NCBI GenBank assembly: GCA_018340805.1
Contig: JACMZG010001863.1
Span: 24,925,610-24,989,609 of the forward strand
DNA length: 64,000 nt
Direction of reading: 5' to 3'
DNA from: Microvelia longipes
Lineage: Eukaryota > Arthropoda > Insecta > Hemiptera > Veliidae
The notes below the pieces were generated by a model. The model saw only the letters and a program-made list of their open reading frames with translations. It searched no databases and was not told the DNA's origin. The translations under genes and the position numbers were made by a program. This document shows positions 39,015-50,660 of the stretch, piece after piece (position 1 is the first letter of the stretch; every line of letters begins with the position of its first letter).

Positions 39015-39288
39015 GGGACATGACATTATGTCGAGCCATCAAATGATGACGAATGTCGAATGATGGAACAGTTTCCCAGATGTAGCATTGCACTTTGCTT
39101 GTTACATTTCCTTGGTGTCTCTCGCACAATTATATTGTGTCAACTATTCATGTTTTGCAAAACTCGGTAGTATCAAAATGATATATGTTTTTGCTTGCTA
39201 TGCATGATAGCGGAAGAGAGCACCGCTCGTCTCTGGTAGTACTTCATATTATATTCTTCGGAATTAATTGAAGGTCAGATGAGTTCAG

Positions 39289-39331
39289 GCTCTGTCGGCG
39301 CCCTGATGAGTTAGACGTAACGAAACAGAGT
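39289..39331 (+). ncRNA. hammerhead ribozyme, arm 2 copy 4
   Basis: All core, helix I, stem II and stem III nucleotides identical to the consensus, 43 nt. Confidence 0.88.
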
Positions 39332-40070
39332 GGGACATGACATTATGTCGAGCCATCAAGTATGACGAATGTCGAATGATGGAACAGTTCCCAGATGTAG
39401 CATTGCACTTTGCTTGTTACATTTCCTTGGGTCTCTCGCACAATTATATTGTGTCAAAAAAAAAGTTTGTCTAATTAATGTCTCGGGCAGATGTTCGTAT
39501 AAAATGCAATTATTTTTAGAAAAGGAGAGAGAATATAAAGGTTGATAAAGTTAGTCGTTTGGTGAAGCAAAAAAAACAGAAAGAATTCTCTTAAAGTGCC
39601 AAAGTTTTTTTAAAGTATCACCAAAATTGTTTTACTTCTTTTAGGGTAGTAAGGAATGTTTTTAAAAATGAAATAAAACACATTCTTTAAAAGTTATGAT
39701 AAAAAATGGTTATTTTTATGGAATATTTTTCTATTTACTTATTATGCCAGATTAAGCTTGTTCCTTAGTCACATAAATAAAAACAAATGTCTATTATAGC
39801 GATCAAAATACTACCCTTTATCTGTGTTAATTGAAATGAAAATAACAGGCCAGACCCTGTTATTATAAAAACATTTGGTATTAAAATGTTTGCAATTGTT
39901 TGTAAATCCAATGGTTGTTTGTTTTTTATTGCTAATTGTTATGGACGGATAACTATTTAGCCGATTTCGCGTATGTTCGAATTTAATATTTTATAGTTAT
40001 TATCATCTACTTTATAAATTATTGATCCTTCTATTTTGATGGTTCATAACAAATTTAGCACATTTGACAA

Positions 40071-40266
40071 TATGTTCATTGTACATTTTACCATATTTAC
40101 ATTGTACATTTTACTATATTTACATAGTACATTTAACTTTATTTACATTATAAATTTTACTATTTTTACAATGTTAATTTTTACGATATTTACTTTGTAT
40201 ATTTTACTATATTTACATTGTACAGTTACCTATATTTACATTGTACAGTTTACTAATTTTACATTT
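40071..40266. repeat. ~23-bp minisatellite, ~8 copies
   Basis: Diverged repeats of tatttacattgtacatttta, with unit starts near 40094, 40117, 40140, 40161, 40187, 40210, 40233 and 40255. The 77-codon frame through it (repeated FTIFTLYILLYLH-type runs) is a by-product of the repeat. Confidence 0.85.
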
Positions 40267-40837
40267 TGATGATGGCCTTTCTTTTTCGTACAGAAAAGAG
40301 GAGACGCTCCTTTTATAATTTCTTTTTTTGCTTCACTTTTTGTGCTATGGAGAAGCCAAAAGATCCCTTTGTATGCTTATAGGTTATTTGATTTTTGTAG
40401 AAAGTTATAACCCATTTTTGTCTTAAAAAATACTGAGTTTGTCTCCCAAAGACAGGCATTTTTTAATATTATAAATGTGAAAAAGTTTCTTAAGGTTAAA
40501 CGACAATGTAAAGGATATGTTAAATTAGTATATATCTTAAGATTAGATCTTGAAACTCAGTGCACTTACACTCGGGTTTCTTAGTCAAGTTTCTCTAGGA
40601 CTTTTACTTCTCCATATTGCTTGTCCTTCTCTGCATTGTATGTGTTAAATTTACACGAGGAACAAATGAAGGCTCATTATACTGCTGTGAAATATGACGT
40701 CATTACTCGGTTACCCTACGCAACCCTTCTACGTATCAACTTGACGAAAGCAATGCTCTTAAAACACAAACCCGCTTTACATAACATTATTTCCTCTCTA
40801 CTCTTTAATGCAGAATATTTTCTTGCCTTTATTGGCT

Positions 40838-41440
40838 ATATGCTAATATGATACATACGATATCAAATCGTATGTATCATCATTAAATTGTGCTGTTCGG
40901 AAAATAATTTTTATGACGTCATTTACCCGCAATAATGTCTCAGCAAAAATTCCGAAAATCATAAAACGCGGGTTTTATGATTTTTGCGATTTAATTTGTT
41001 TAAAATTTGAAATTAAATTGATTTGATGCGATCAAATTGTGATATGGCACGCATACAGCCAAGACATATAAGACTAACATATGTGCTAAGTTTTATCTCA
41101 TTATCAGCATTAGTTCAATTTTTATTAAATGACTTTTGTATGTTTTTTTTTTTTAAATTGTAAATAATCGGAAAACAATCCAATTCAGTTGTATACACTT
41201 TTACGTAATAGATAAGTACACCAAGTTTCGTTCCAATACGACAAGTATATCTATGATTTTTGTTGGATCATAAAAGATAAGCAGCATTGAGCGTGACAGT
41301 GCTGCATGGGTGACCTCTGTGAATGAAACGGATGCATTTAATATCTGAGGACATGCTGCAGTATAACATTTAATTGCAATTGCAGTATCAATTTGGCGAA
41401 TTATATATTCTGAGGACGAGCGAAAGTCGCCTGAAACAGA
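40838..41440 (+). mobile_element. 5S-containing repeat, 5'-truncated copy
   Basis: Contains the family middle (attgtgctgttcggaaaat, tgatgcgatcaaattgtga, gttttatctcattatcagc), then caatacgacaagtatatc, ttgttggatcataaaagat and a 5S-like block (aagcagcattgagcgtgac ... tgcatgggtgacc, about 41270-41320). The tail has tctgaggacatgctgcag and attctgaggacgagcgaaag. It is preceded by a perfect hairpin, ATGATACATACGAT / ATCGTATGTATCAT (40849-40881). Confidence 0.65.
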
Positions 41441-42496
41441 AAAAAATATTTAAGATGTAGTTATAATTTTGTTTAACCAAAATACGAAAAATTATTTTAT
41501 TTTTGTTTGTCTTCATGATATACAGTATTACATATCTGCGGACACTGGATAGGCAATGAATAAAAATTAACACTTGATCAAAATGAAATTGAAAGGCAAA
41601 ATTAATTTATGAAATTTTTCCGGAAAATTTAATAATAAATTGTTGACAAAATAACAAATATACTTATATATAAATATACAAACTATCTTGCTAAAGAAAA
41701 GATAATTTCCCTCTTTCTTCTTTCTATTCATTTTCTCCAAGTGCAATATTTCCCTTAGACCGTCTTATTAGTTAAAAGTTGTATTTTCTTAATCAGTAAA
41801 GTTAAAGAGTCGAGACGGTAGTGTCAGTGTCAGATTGTGAATGATTAACGAGTATGTTACGAGGTATATTCCACAACCAACTATTTTCCCCTTTTAAGTG
41901 CAGTCAACCTGACGAACGTTTTTCACAATTTAATATTTAAAAACGTTATTTCCTGGTTGGGTTGTATAAGAACGTCAAACTGACGTTATGTCAACCTTAA
42001 TTTTCCATTTTTTATCCCGGCATTGTTATGTTTCAATTTATACGTATTACATTTTGCAGTGTAACATTTTATTGATTTTATTCCGAAATAAAATTTTAAA
42101 AGTTTATTCTGCTATATAATTTAAAACAAAAGGATTTACGTCATCACAGGGAAATTAACGATAGATTTACGCTCTACACGTCTTTGGTGTTAAAATTTTG
42201 ACACTACCGTCTGTATAAAGTAATGCTACTGCTCAGATTATAAAGCATAAACTGGAAACATCAGGAAAAACCGATTGTTAAGCACGGAAGCACGCATTTT
42301 AAAGAAAATTCGCCATGTATTCGGACCTCTACGACAGAATGTTTTATGAAAATTGTATTTACTCTTTTCATATTTAATTTTCATTTCATTAGAGAGAAAA
42401 GCTTATTTCTCCGTATTAATTATTTTCTCAGTAATTAACAGAGATGAAAGAAATTAAATAAAAGTAATATTTTAAAATGGATAATTATAGAAAGTA

Positions 42497-42619
42497 AATA
42501 ATGAAAGAAAAGAAGTCTCTCCATAAAACAAAACTTTATTCGCAAAACGCTTTCAACCTAACTAGAGGCCATCAATCAATTTATGCTTTGTGGAGAGACT
42601 TCTTTTCTTTCATTATTTA
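42497..42619. mobile_element. ~120-bp fold-back element
   Basis: The ends aataatgaaagaaaagaagt and acttcttttctttcattatt are perfect inverted repeats, extending with ctctcca/tggagag. The centre contains gctttcaacctaactagagg, whose complement occurs near 32295 (gttaggttgaaagcgc), so it is a dispersed family. Confidence 0.75.
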
Positions 42620-42702
42620 TCATGGACATTTACTCTCATTCTACTGATATAATTATAGAAAGGTTAATTATAAATTTATCTCAAACAAAAATAAAAAAAA
42701 TA

Positions 42703-42911
42703 CGGGCCTTCGGCCCGCCGCTACGCGCCTCGGCGCTTCGCGCCTCGTCCGCTCCGCGGCGTCGCCCACCGGGCCGCTTCGCGGCCACATTGTTGTTGTT
42801 TTGTATGATGTGTTGTTTCATTATTGTTCTTGTTACATGGCATTTTGCCATGTACCTAGCGAATTTCACAGCCTCTCCACACAGGCCCGCTTCGCGGGCC
42901 TGAGAGGCTTT
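42703..42911. repeat. GC-rich cluster of TTCG-loop palindromes
   Basis: In a very AT-rich setting, 42703-42790 is overwhelmingly G+C and packed with hairpins such as GGGCCTTCGGCCC and GGCCGCTTCGCGGCC. A second hairpin at 42869-42909 nests GGCCCGCTTCGCGGGCC inside AGCCTCT/AGAGGCT. Between them is the hairpin ACATGGCATTTTGCCATGT. A 106-codon frame crosses it on the + strand (42583-42903), with Arg/Ala/Pro-rich sequence expected from the composition. I do not regard it as a gene. Confidence 0.85.
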
Positions 42912-43639
42912 CTCACAAATTTGATTTTACTAATTAAGATTTTATTAATACTTTATTATTAATAGTATGCTATAATATTAAAACTAACAAGCATTATAAA
43001 CAAAAATATTCATGATTTATGTTTTTAAATAAAAATACCGTTTCCATCACTTAGGATCATAGATAAACAATATTAACATAGATGGCTCACTCAAAGATTT
43101 AAAAAAAAATAGTTGATGGGATGCAGGAGGCTCAAGTAGTACAGTCTAGTGGTGACAGCGTGAAACTGTCACATATTTTTATTTCTGACATTTTATTTAT
43201 TTATTTTTATTCAACAAACAACGAGCTGTTGAGGGTAATCAAGTAATATGTTGTTTCCTTTACTTATCCGTTTGCGCCAACCCGAGATGTTATACTCAGA
43301 TAGCAAATTTTAAGTCTAAAAAACTAAAAATGAATTATTATTTTTTAAGTAAACGATGGTGCTGCTTCGCGTGATGAGGCCCCCAAGTTTATTAAAAAAA
43401 TACATCGCGAATACTACAGCATACCAAGATCTTTGTTTACTTTTATTTTATTTTACTAAACGATTGGCAACTGTTTGTTTTAAAAAAATACTGCAGCACA
43501 ATCTAGTAGAGAATAGAGCAAATATATTTTTACTACTAGCGCTATTCAAGACTCTAGTGATGAGGCCCCAACTTAAATCATAAACACAAACTTGTCAATT
43601 GAGTGTTCCTACTACACTCGGAGTGAACCATCTATCTTA

Positions 43640-43995
43640 GGATTGTCTGATTGAGCTGAAACCGGTCGCAATCGTTTAGAATGACTTCGACCTTATAAAG
43701 ACTACTTCGAGGTTCTTCCGCTTTACGGGCCTGCTTGGCTCGGCGTGGTTTAGTGGAAGCCATTTTTGTCCTGTCTCTCTGGGACAGCAGGCTTACCAGG
43801 ATGGAGCAAGAGGTAGAGGTCCATCTTTTATACTATATCCCCACCCTCTAACACTACTAAACCTAACAGATATCGTACAAGTCTTTGACCTAGACGTATA
43901 CATATATACAACATTATATATATGTATACTGTTTGCGCCATTTGTGATGGTTCGATTGAGCTGAAATTGGTCTTAATCGATTCAGCTAGCCGTCT
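43640..43995. repeat. degenerate direct repeat pair
   Basis: tgattgagctgaaaccggtc (43648 region) and cgattgagctgaaattggtc (43952 region), each followed by related sequence, lie about 300 bp apart. A further direct pair, gtgatgaggcccc, is at 43371 and 43557. No coding content recognised. Confidence 0.5.
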
Positions 43996-44089
43996 ACCTA
44001 AACACGAAATACCTTGTTTTAAAGCCATTTCAAGTTTCAAAAAATTTTTTTTTTCATGACGTCATAACTTTGGTTGATGACGTCATAAT

Positions 44090-44233
44090 GTTTTTATAAA
44101 CAATAGGCCTCGTAACCTCCTCAACATCTCGCGATTTGCAAAGTTTCGTTTCAATTTGACAACGCCTTCGAGAGTTATCGTTCGCCATACGAAAGGGTAG
44201 AAACTCTTACATACATATATATATATATATACA

Positions 44234-44288
<55 letters not shown>

Positions 44289-44296
44289 ATATATAA
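44090..44296 (-). repeat. interspersed repeat plus (TA)n tract
   Basis: 44130-44200 on the - strand resembles 1560-1640 (cgaacgataactctcgaag against cgataactttcgaacg). In both places the unit is flanked by a long TA tract (here 44208-44296), suggesting that the element carries the microsatellite. Confidence 0.55.
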
Positions 44297-44745
44297 ACTT
44301 TTTCGGGCATATATTTTTGTTATCAGGAAGCCAATAGGAACCGATTCCACTCACTCCCACCCTCAACTTCCGTCATCCGAACAACCTCATAAGCGTCATT
44401 TTCATAATGAAAATTCGCTAAAAATAGAGTTGTTTCAATTAATTTAACTGATAGTGAAGTTAAAACATTATGTGTTAATTGTTAAGGAAATACACACGCA
44501 TTTTAAAGAATATAAGCCCGGTTAACGGACTTACACGCCATTATTTGTTTAAAAAAAGGTTGAACTATTTATTTAAAAGAATTTAATAATCTTTATTTGT
44601 CAGCTTAATATATAAAACTATGAATTAAAATACATGTCATTTTGTTAATGGCATTTGCTTGTACAAATACTACATTATTAAATAAAAAGTTTTATTTGTA
44701 GAAATACTATTGAGCCCCTCTGTGAACTGACCTCTATTCTATTAA

Positions 44746-45060
44746 ATATTTTGCATCGATTCAAACAGTATAATTTAAAGTGTCTCTCCAGTGTTTAGTA
44801 AGCCTACCTATTTACCAAATCTTTTTGGTAAAAAAGGTAGGCTTATCTTTTCTACCCAAATCTCTCCAGTGTTTATTAAGCCTACCTTTTCTACCAAATT
44901 TTGCATCAATACGCACAGTATAATTTAAATTATGTCACTCCAGTGTTTAGTAAGCTTATCTTTTCCACAAAATCTGTTGCATCGATACGAACAGTACAAT
45001 TTAAATTGACTCTCAAGTTTTTAGTAAGTCTATCTTTTCTCCCAAATCTTTTGCAACAAT
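44746..45060. repeat. diverged tandem repeat, 4-5 copies
   Basis: Recurring ctccagtgtttagtaagcct, then atcttttcta/ccaaatctttt, then gcatcgatacgaacagtata. Units are about 60-110 bp. One copy contains the inverted pair aagcctacct / aggtaggctt (around 44803-44850). Non-coding, and the right end is 300 bp from the next exon. Confidence 0.8.
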
Positions 45061-45359
45061 AAAATTTTTAAAATTAAAAATATTTTAAAAGATTTAAAAT
45101 AATTTTTATAAAAAAATGATGCGTCAAGGTGATCAGTGTAATTTGTTTTTGGTTTATGTTTTATGTTTTTTCTCTAATCAAAAATAAGTAAGAAGTATAA
45201 CTTACTTCTATTATTGGGATGTATATGCGCTTCTATCACTCGCCCAAGTTTCTTAAGTTGGGCGTAAAGCCAAAGAGGCTCCTTTTTGGTGTCATGTATA
45301 AATTTCGGTTCTTCATAAAATTCGGACTTAATTCTATTTAAAATTATTATTTGTTTTAG

Positions 45360-45606
45360 CTGGTGGACGCTTTGAGGTTGATGAACGATCAGGTGTTGTC
45401 CGAACCCGAGGTACTGATCCTTTTCAACTCGATATGGAGTACGTGCTCTATGTTAAAGCTGAAGATCAGAACGGACGAGTGGATGAGAGACGATACCAGT
45501 CCACTTCCGAAGAACGTCTTTCTATTGTCGGAGGAAAAAGGGCTCCTCAGTTTTATATGCAGACATACGAAGCTGAAATACCTGAAAACCAGAAGAAAGA
45601 CTCAGA
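45360..45606 (+). CDS. CadN: neural cadherin (CadN) exon
   Basis: 247-nt exon between acceptor ttgttttag and donor GTAAGT. Two bases complete the Thr codon begun in the previous exon (RDR-T-GGRFEVDERSGVVRT), and it ends two bases into an Asp codon completed at 57051. The product finishes the cadherin repeat begun upstream (MEYVLYVKAEDQNG) and enters the next one after the GGKRAPQFYM linker (YEAEIPENQKKDS). Linkers here lack the full DxNDN, as in insect CadN. The 91-codon methionine frame at 45363-45638 is out of frame and not real. Similarity to fly CadN appears very high from memory. Confidence 0.97.
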
Positions 45607-48600
45607 GTAAGTATTTCATTTTCAACTATATCTTTTAACTAGCCAAACAGATATAATAACTTACCTAACTAATATTAAAATTAGTTTGGCGTAATTTATT
45701 TGCTAGTCACAATTATCAACGTTTCGAGGGTAAGCACTTCTTATCATAAACTGTGTATTGAGAAAGACGAGGTGTTTTAGGGTATCAGGATTTCAACCTA
45801 ATTCCTATGACTATAGTGCACATTTAAAAAACCTTGGTAGTATGGTATTTTGCCTTTGAAATTCACCAAAAGATCCAAATCGCAGTACAAATGGCGGCTA
45901 CCAGATAGTGCGATTATTCGGTATGGTCACTATGATTAATAGTTATTTTATCAAATGATAGCATTGACATTCAATTACTTTTAACTTTCAATTAAATAAC
46001 TTTTAATTTTGCTGAAGATTCAATATTCTCTATAACTTTTTTTATGAATATTCCTTTATTTATATACATAAATTAATAGCTATATATAACAAAAAAACAA
46101 CATACAAATTATTAATTATGTGAAATTTGATAAACAAGTAAAAGTAAGCTTACAGGTCTGGTCTATTGTCCTTAAGTAAGTCAAGTGCCTAGTGGTAAGG
46201 AGAATTTTGAATCTATGATAAATAGACTAAACTAACTTACTGACTTGTGGAAACTTAACTCTTTGGATTCACTTTTTGTTTATACTGCTATTTCATTATT
46301 AATTATGTGGCATGTATGGAAAACAGCTCTTCATTTTAACTAAATGTAAACCTGTTTACTTACCCTTATTAAAAAGGGGAAAGTTCCCCTACACCTCTAC
46401 GTAGGGTATAGAGAAAAATTAATACGTTTGCACTAAAAATAATTTACATAAATTATTCGTTTTAGTGTTTTTTTTACCTGGTGAGTAGGTTTTTACCAAG
46501 TTCATCGGAGGTCTCAGTGTATTTATACTACATAGTTAAAAGTTGATACAAAAATAATCTTTCCGTCTAGTTGTATATTTCGGAAAATAAATTCTCAGAT
46601 GTCATTAATACCTTAGCAAGAAAAGTGTGTGATGCTGTTTAACAGTTTTATTAAAAAAATATCTAACTTTAGTTGACATTTAAACACGATGGCTTAAATT
46701 AATTACATTTCTGTTTTTCATTCAAAAAGAAATTGGCAGTAAAAAAAAGATGGATAAAATACGATAAGAAAGAAGTTTAAAATGACTATCTTTGGATGAA
46801 TTATACATTTCTTCATTTAGACCAAAAATAAACATTTACATGCTTAGAATATAAACAAAACAAATGTACGTTCTGAAAAAAATAACTCAACAGGAAAGCA
46901 AAAGAAAAGAAGAAAAGAGCATCCAGATGACAATAATAGTAACTCTCAGAGTTTAAAAGAAAAACCAACAAAAACTATTAAGACCAGAAGTCATAGAAAA
47001 GTTTTTAGAATTAGAATTGTTCCTAACGTTTTTTTGTCTTACTCGTGGGAAATAAAATAACTGTCTTGTCCTAAAAGAAAAATAAACAAACTGACTTAAG
47101 ACGAGAGTAATAATGCTAAAGAGATGATCCAGATAATGTGTTTTGTGAAAAAATTAAATAAAGTAAAGCTGATGTTAAAACTAAATTAAAATATAACTGA
47201 AGTTTTAATTAGTTTATTCTGAACGCGATCTTTAACCAAGAAAATAGTTTTTTTTTTTTATAAATTCCCATCAAACAACTTATAACTTATCTAACATAAG
47301 ATCCCTTTAGATCGATTTTTATTTTTTAGCGAATAAACCATTTGGAAAAAATTACCGTAGGGAAAAATTCGCTATTTGGATCGACATAGCGTTGGTCGAA
47401 CTTGGAAGTGTGTATTTTTTTTAATTTTTGCCTGGTTTATTTTCTTTTAATTTCTGTTTTAAGATTTTTTTAGCGGATTTTCATCTAAAATGAGGTATAT
47501 TTAGTTAAATCTTTTTTGTTCCTTTTTAAGATCAATTTTGACTTATTACAAACAAATATTTACTTAAGTAAAATAAATTAATCAATTGAAGCAACAAGCT
47601 TCTGCTTTAAAAACAAGTTTCATTGATAAGTAAGTTCGTTCCTTTCAAACAAAACTCCCATTTCCACGACCTTAATCTTATTAGCCCATTTTGCCTTTAG
47701 AAAATCGCTGATAAGAAACACTCCATCTTTTTATGATTAGTATCTAAAACTATAAAAACGATATCGGAAACTGGTTTTATTTGAAAGAAATTATTTGAAT
47801 GAATTATTTGTATTGTTTGAAAGAAATAAAATGGGACTGTAGGTATAATAATTAATCTCCTTATAACAGTCATTTACTCTACATTTATTCGTATTCCTTT
47901 AATACGAACAATTACTCCTGAAATATTGAAGTCTTCTCAGTATAATGTAATAAAATAATTATGTCAATATTTTTTGTCTAAAATTTACTTTGATTATAAC
48001 TAAATATTTATTTACAAAATTTAGACAAATACATGCAAAGATTTTTAATTAAAACTTTATTGATTTCTTTATTTTAGAATAGTCAAATAAAAAAATCCCC
48101 TTTTTCTGAATTTCAAGAGTTGCCTTTTTTAGCCTAATTAATTTTGTTCCCTGGGTTCATTTTTTAAAGTTGATTTTTTCTTCTATTACAGTTTTTTCAA
48201 GTAAATGGTTGAATAGCCAACGGGTTCCGAATCGTCTGTAGTATTTTTTTAAATACCTCTTAAATCAATAAACATTGCCAACTAAATATTTATTTTAGAA
48301 CTTGAAAAAAAATAAAATCCAACTAAAAATTTGTCCATTTTAAAATAAAATCAATATCAGATTCTAATGTTAAAAATAACTCCAAAATTAATTAAAAGTT
48401 ATTTATATTCAACTAAGTTTAAAATGATATAAAAGTAAATATTTAGTCTTTGTTCTCTTTAAGTATTTTATCTTTGTTATAGTTTTTTTTGTAGAGAAAA
48501 AGTTTTATTACTAAAAATATATTTAACATATGAAACTCAAAGACTATAATGGTGATGTATCGACTTATATTTGTAGAGTGTTTGGCTATTTAATCTGTCC

Positions 48601-50212
48601 ATTACTTCCTTGTTTTTAAATAAATGCTGGTGTCTGTTTTTCTCTTTTTTTTAAATGCAAGTTACGTTTTAAAAGCTTTTAGCTTTTTCTGGTATTGAAT
48701 TATTTTTTATTGGCGTATCTTTATTTAAAAATTGTATTGGTAACGATAAACGTCTAAAATATGTTTATGTATTTAACTCTAGGGAAATATGTGTTTGATA
48801 TTTTAATGTTGATTTTGAAGTAGTTAATTCATTAAAATACTTTTCTGACTTTGAGAAAAAACTCCAATTATCAAAAACAACTATATGTTCTTATTGTGTC
48901 TTATTAGTTTTAAATAATAAGATCTTACGAAACTATAATTATAATCAATCAACAAAATCTATTTCTAAACTCCAAATTTAAATTTTGCTTCTTTAATTTA
49001 CGTTTACATCGAAAATAACGTCAGTATATGGTATGATTAATAACAAATATACTCTCTCAAAATAACCCTAATTATTTTAAAAGATCGAGATAACACAAAA
49101 GAAAATTTGTATCTTTTCTTATCTAAATTTTATTATTAGATTTGTTTTTCACTTCAAGACTTTACGCCGGCGTGTTATAAAAATCTGAAAGACAGTTTCT
49201 TCTTTCCCCTAACTTTTTCTCTGGCGTTTTTCCAGTTTTGCTCCATTAACTCATTTTTCCCTATTTTCTTTGTTAGATATTTATTGTTTGTATCTAACAT
49301 TTAGCTTTTTCTATCGCTATTCTTTAGTGAAACTGTCTATAGTCGCCCTTTTCTTAATTTTTGTAAAAAAAAGTTATTTTTAACTTTTTTTTAAACACAC
49401 CAAGAGTATTTCCTGGTTATCTAAATTTCTACAGGAATATATATTTTTTTATATCCTTTCAGCTTTTTCTCCCTAAAAGTTTCTTATTTTTTTACTTCAT
49501 CCATTTTTGGCTTAGAATTTCCGCTAGTTTAAATGAAGTTATTGGTTACCAATTTTCTCTCTACGGATTTATTTTTAGCAAATAGACATAATATTAGTAA
49601 CAGAGTTACTAATATAAGAAGAAATAATAAACATAAAAATCTAAAACCAAGAGTCCAAAACCCTGACGCAAATATTTTCGTCGAGTCCCGAAAGTTTCAC
49701 TCGCAAGAAAAACTCATTTTGACTCCTAATAAATAATTAGGTAGTCTGTCATATCAAATCAGGGAATTTAGCCCTGGGCTCCTTTAAAGTCCGGAACGTT
49801 TAAAACTTTAACTAGTGCAGAAATTTATATGAAACTTTGCATATTTGTTAACCGTATATAGAACCACAAGCGTACTAAATTTCAAATCGATCCGATTATT
49901 TTCCCGCGTGGTTTGTGAATTTTTAAAATTTTGATGAGTCATTATTGACCTTAGAAAAAATATTTAGCCTACTAATTGATTTTCTACCAAGTTTAAACTT
50001 GCTTTTATACTATTACAATTATGCTTTTATTTATACAATTACGATGGTAATTGACACACGCATACACAGACACAGACATGGAAGGTTTAACAACTTTTGA
50101 AACGAAAAATTCAGATGGAATCCTAGATTTTTTAGTGAAAACTCATTACTTCTCTTTCTTCTAAGCAGAAATCACTAATTTATACCCTAAAAGCGCACTA
50201 AGACCTAAAAAT

Positions 50213-50227
50213 AAATATAATATATAA

Positions 50228-50295
<68 letters not shown>

Positions 50296-50330
50296 GTATG
50301 TATATTAATTATTTATTTATTATATGTATA
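50213..50330. repeat. (TA)n microsatellite tract
   Basis: Alternating TA with tatgtatg interruptions near the right end. Confidence 0.95.
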
Positions 50331-50395
50331 GGTTTTATAAAACGAGCAGAACGTTGCTTTTTAACTCTTAGCTATTTTTCCCTATAATTGAGACA

Positions 50396-50497
50396 AAGCT
50401 GGTTTCTAATAAGTCTATTCGTGTACGACTCACTGATAAATTATGTTCTGTTACACAATAATTATATATATAATATAATATGTATAAATACATATAC

Positions 50498-50582
<85 letters not shown>

Positions 50583-50660
50583 TGTGTGTGTGTGTGTGTA
50601 TAAATACATAACACACTGTATATTTGTACAGTACTGTATATATGTATAATACATATACAC
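50396..50660 (+). repeat. dispersed repeat carrying a (TA)n/(TG)n tract
   Basis: 50396-50460 (gctggtttctaataagtct, gtgtacgactcactgataaa) is the reverse complement of 31831-31880. In both copies tgttacacaataatta leads directly into a TA tract, so the microsatellite sits at a fixed place in a mobile repeat. Here the tract ends in (TG)n near 50583. Confidence 0.75.

Larger units (their letters stand above)
38181..39457 (+). repeat. hammerhead satellite array, arm 2 (ribozymes on + strand)
   Basis: Four units of the same repeat in the opposite orientation, with tcgcac landmarks ending at about 38496, 38806, 39127 and 39441 (spacing 310-321 bp). The arm meets arm 1 head-on at 38180/38181, making a ~2.7-kb inverted repeat. 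It ends with acaattatattgtgtca and an A-run at about 39457. The abundance of single-base indels in this arm is typical of uncorrected long reads but could be real. Confidence 0.95.
24197..45359 (+). other. CadN: CadN intron (~21.2 kb)
   Basis: Bounded by donor GTAAGT and acceptor ttgttttag, with compatible phase (1+2) on both sides. It carries the densest repeat load of the window: TA tracts, a compound inverted-repeat element, a SINE nested in a 5S-family copy, a 1.6-kb TIR element, the hammerhead palindrome, minisatellites and a GC-rich palindrome cluster. No additional exon was recognised. In 26.4-30.4, 32.2-33.1 and 39.5-40.0 kb I see only AT-rich unique-looking sequence. Confidence 0.9.

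Noticed and set aside
42583..42903. 106-codon + strand frame with an Arg/Ala/Pro-rich middle
   Set aside because: Its composition follows from the GC-rich palindromes, it has a partner frame on the other strand, and no domain is visible.
46365..46520. Possible further 5S-family fragment (acgtagggtatagagaaaa, acgtttgcactaaaa)
   Set aside because: Similarity to the family start is weak and patchy. I cannot support it without alignment.
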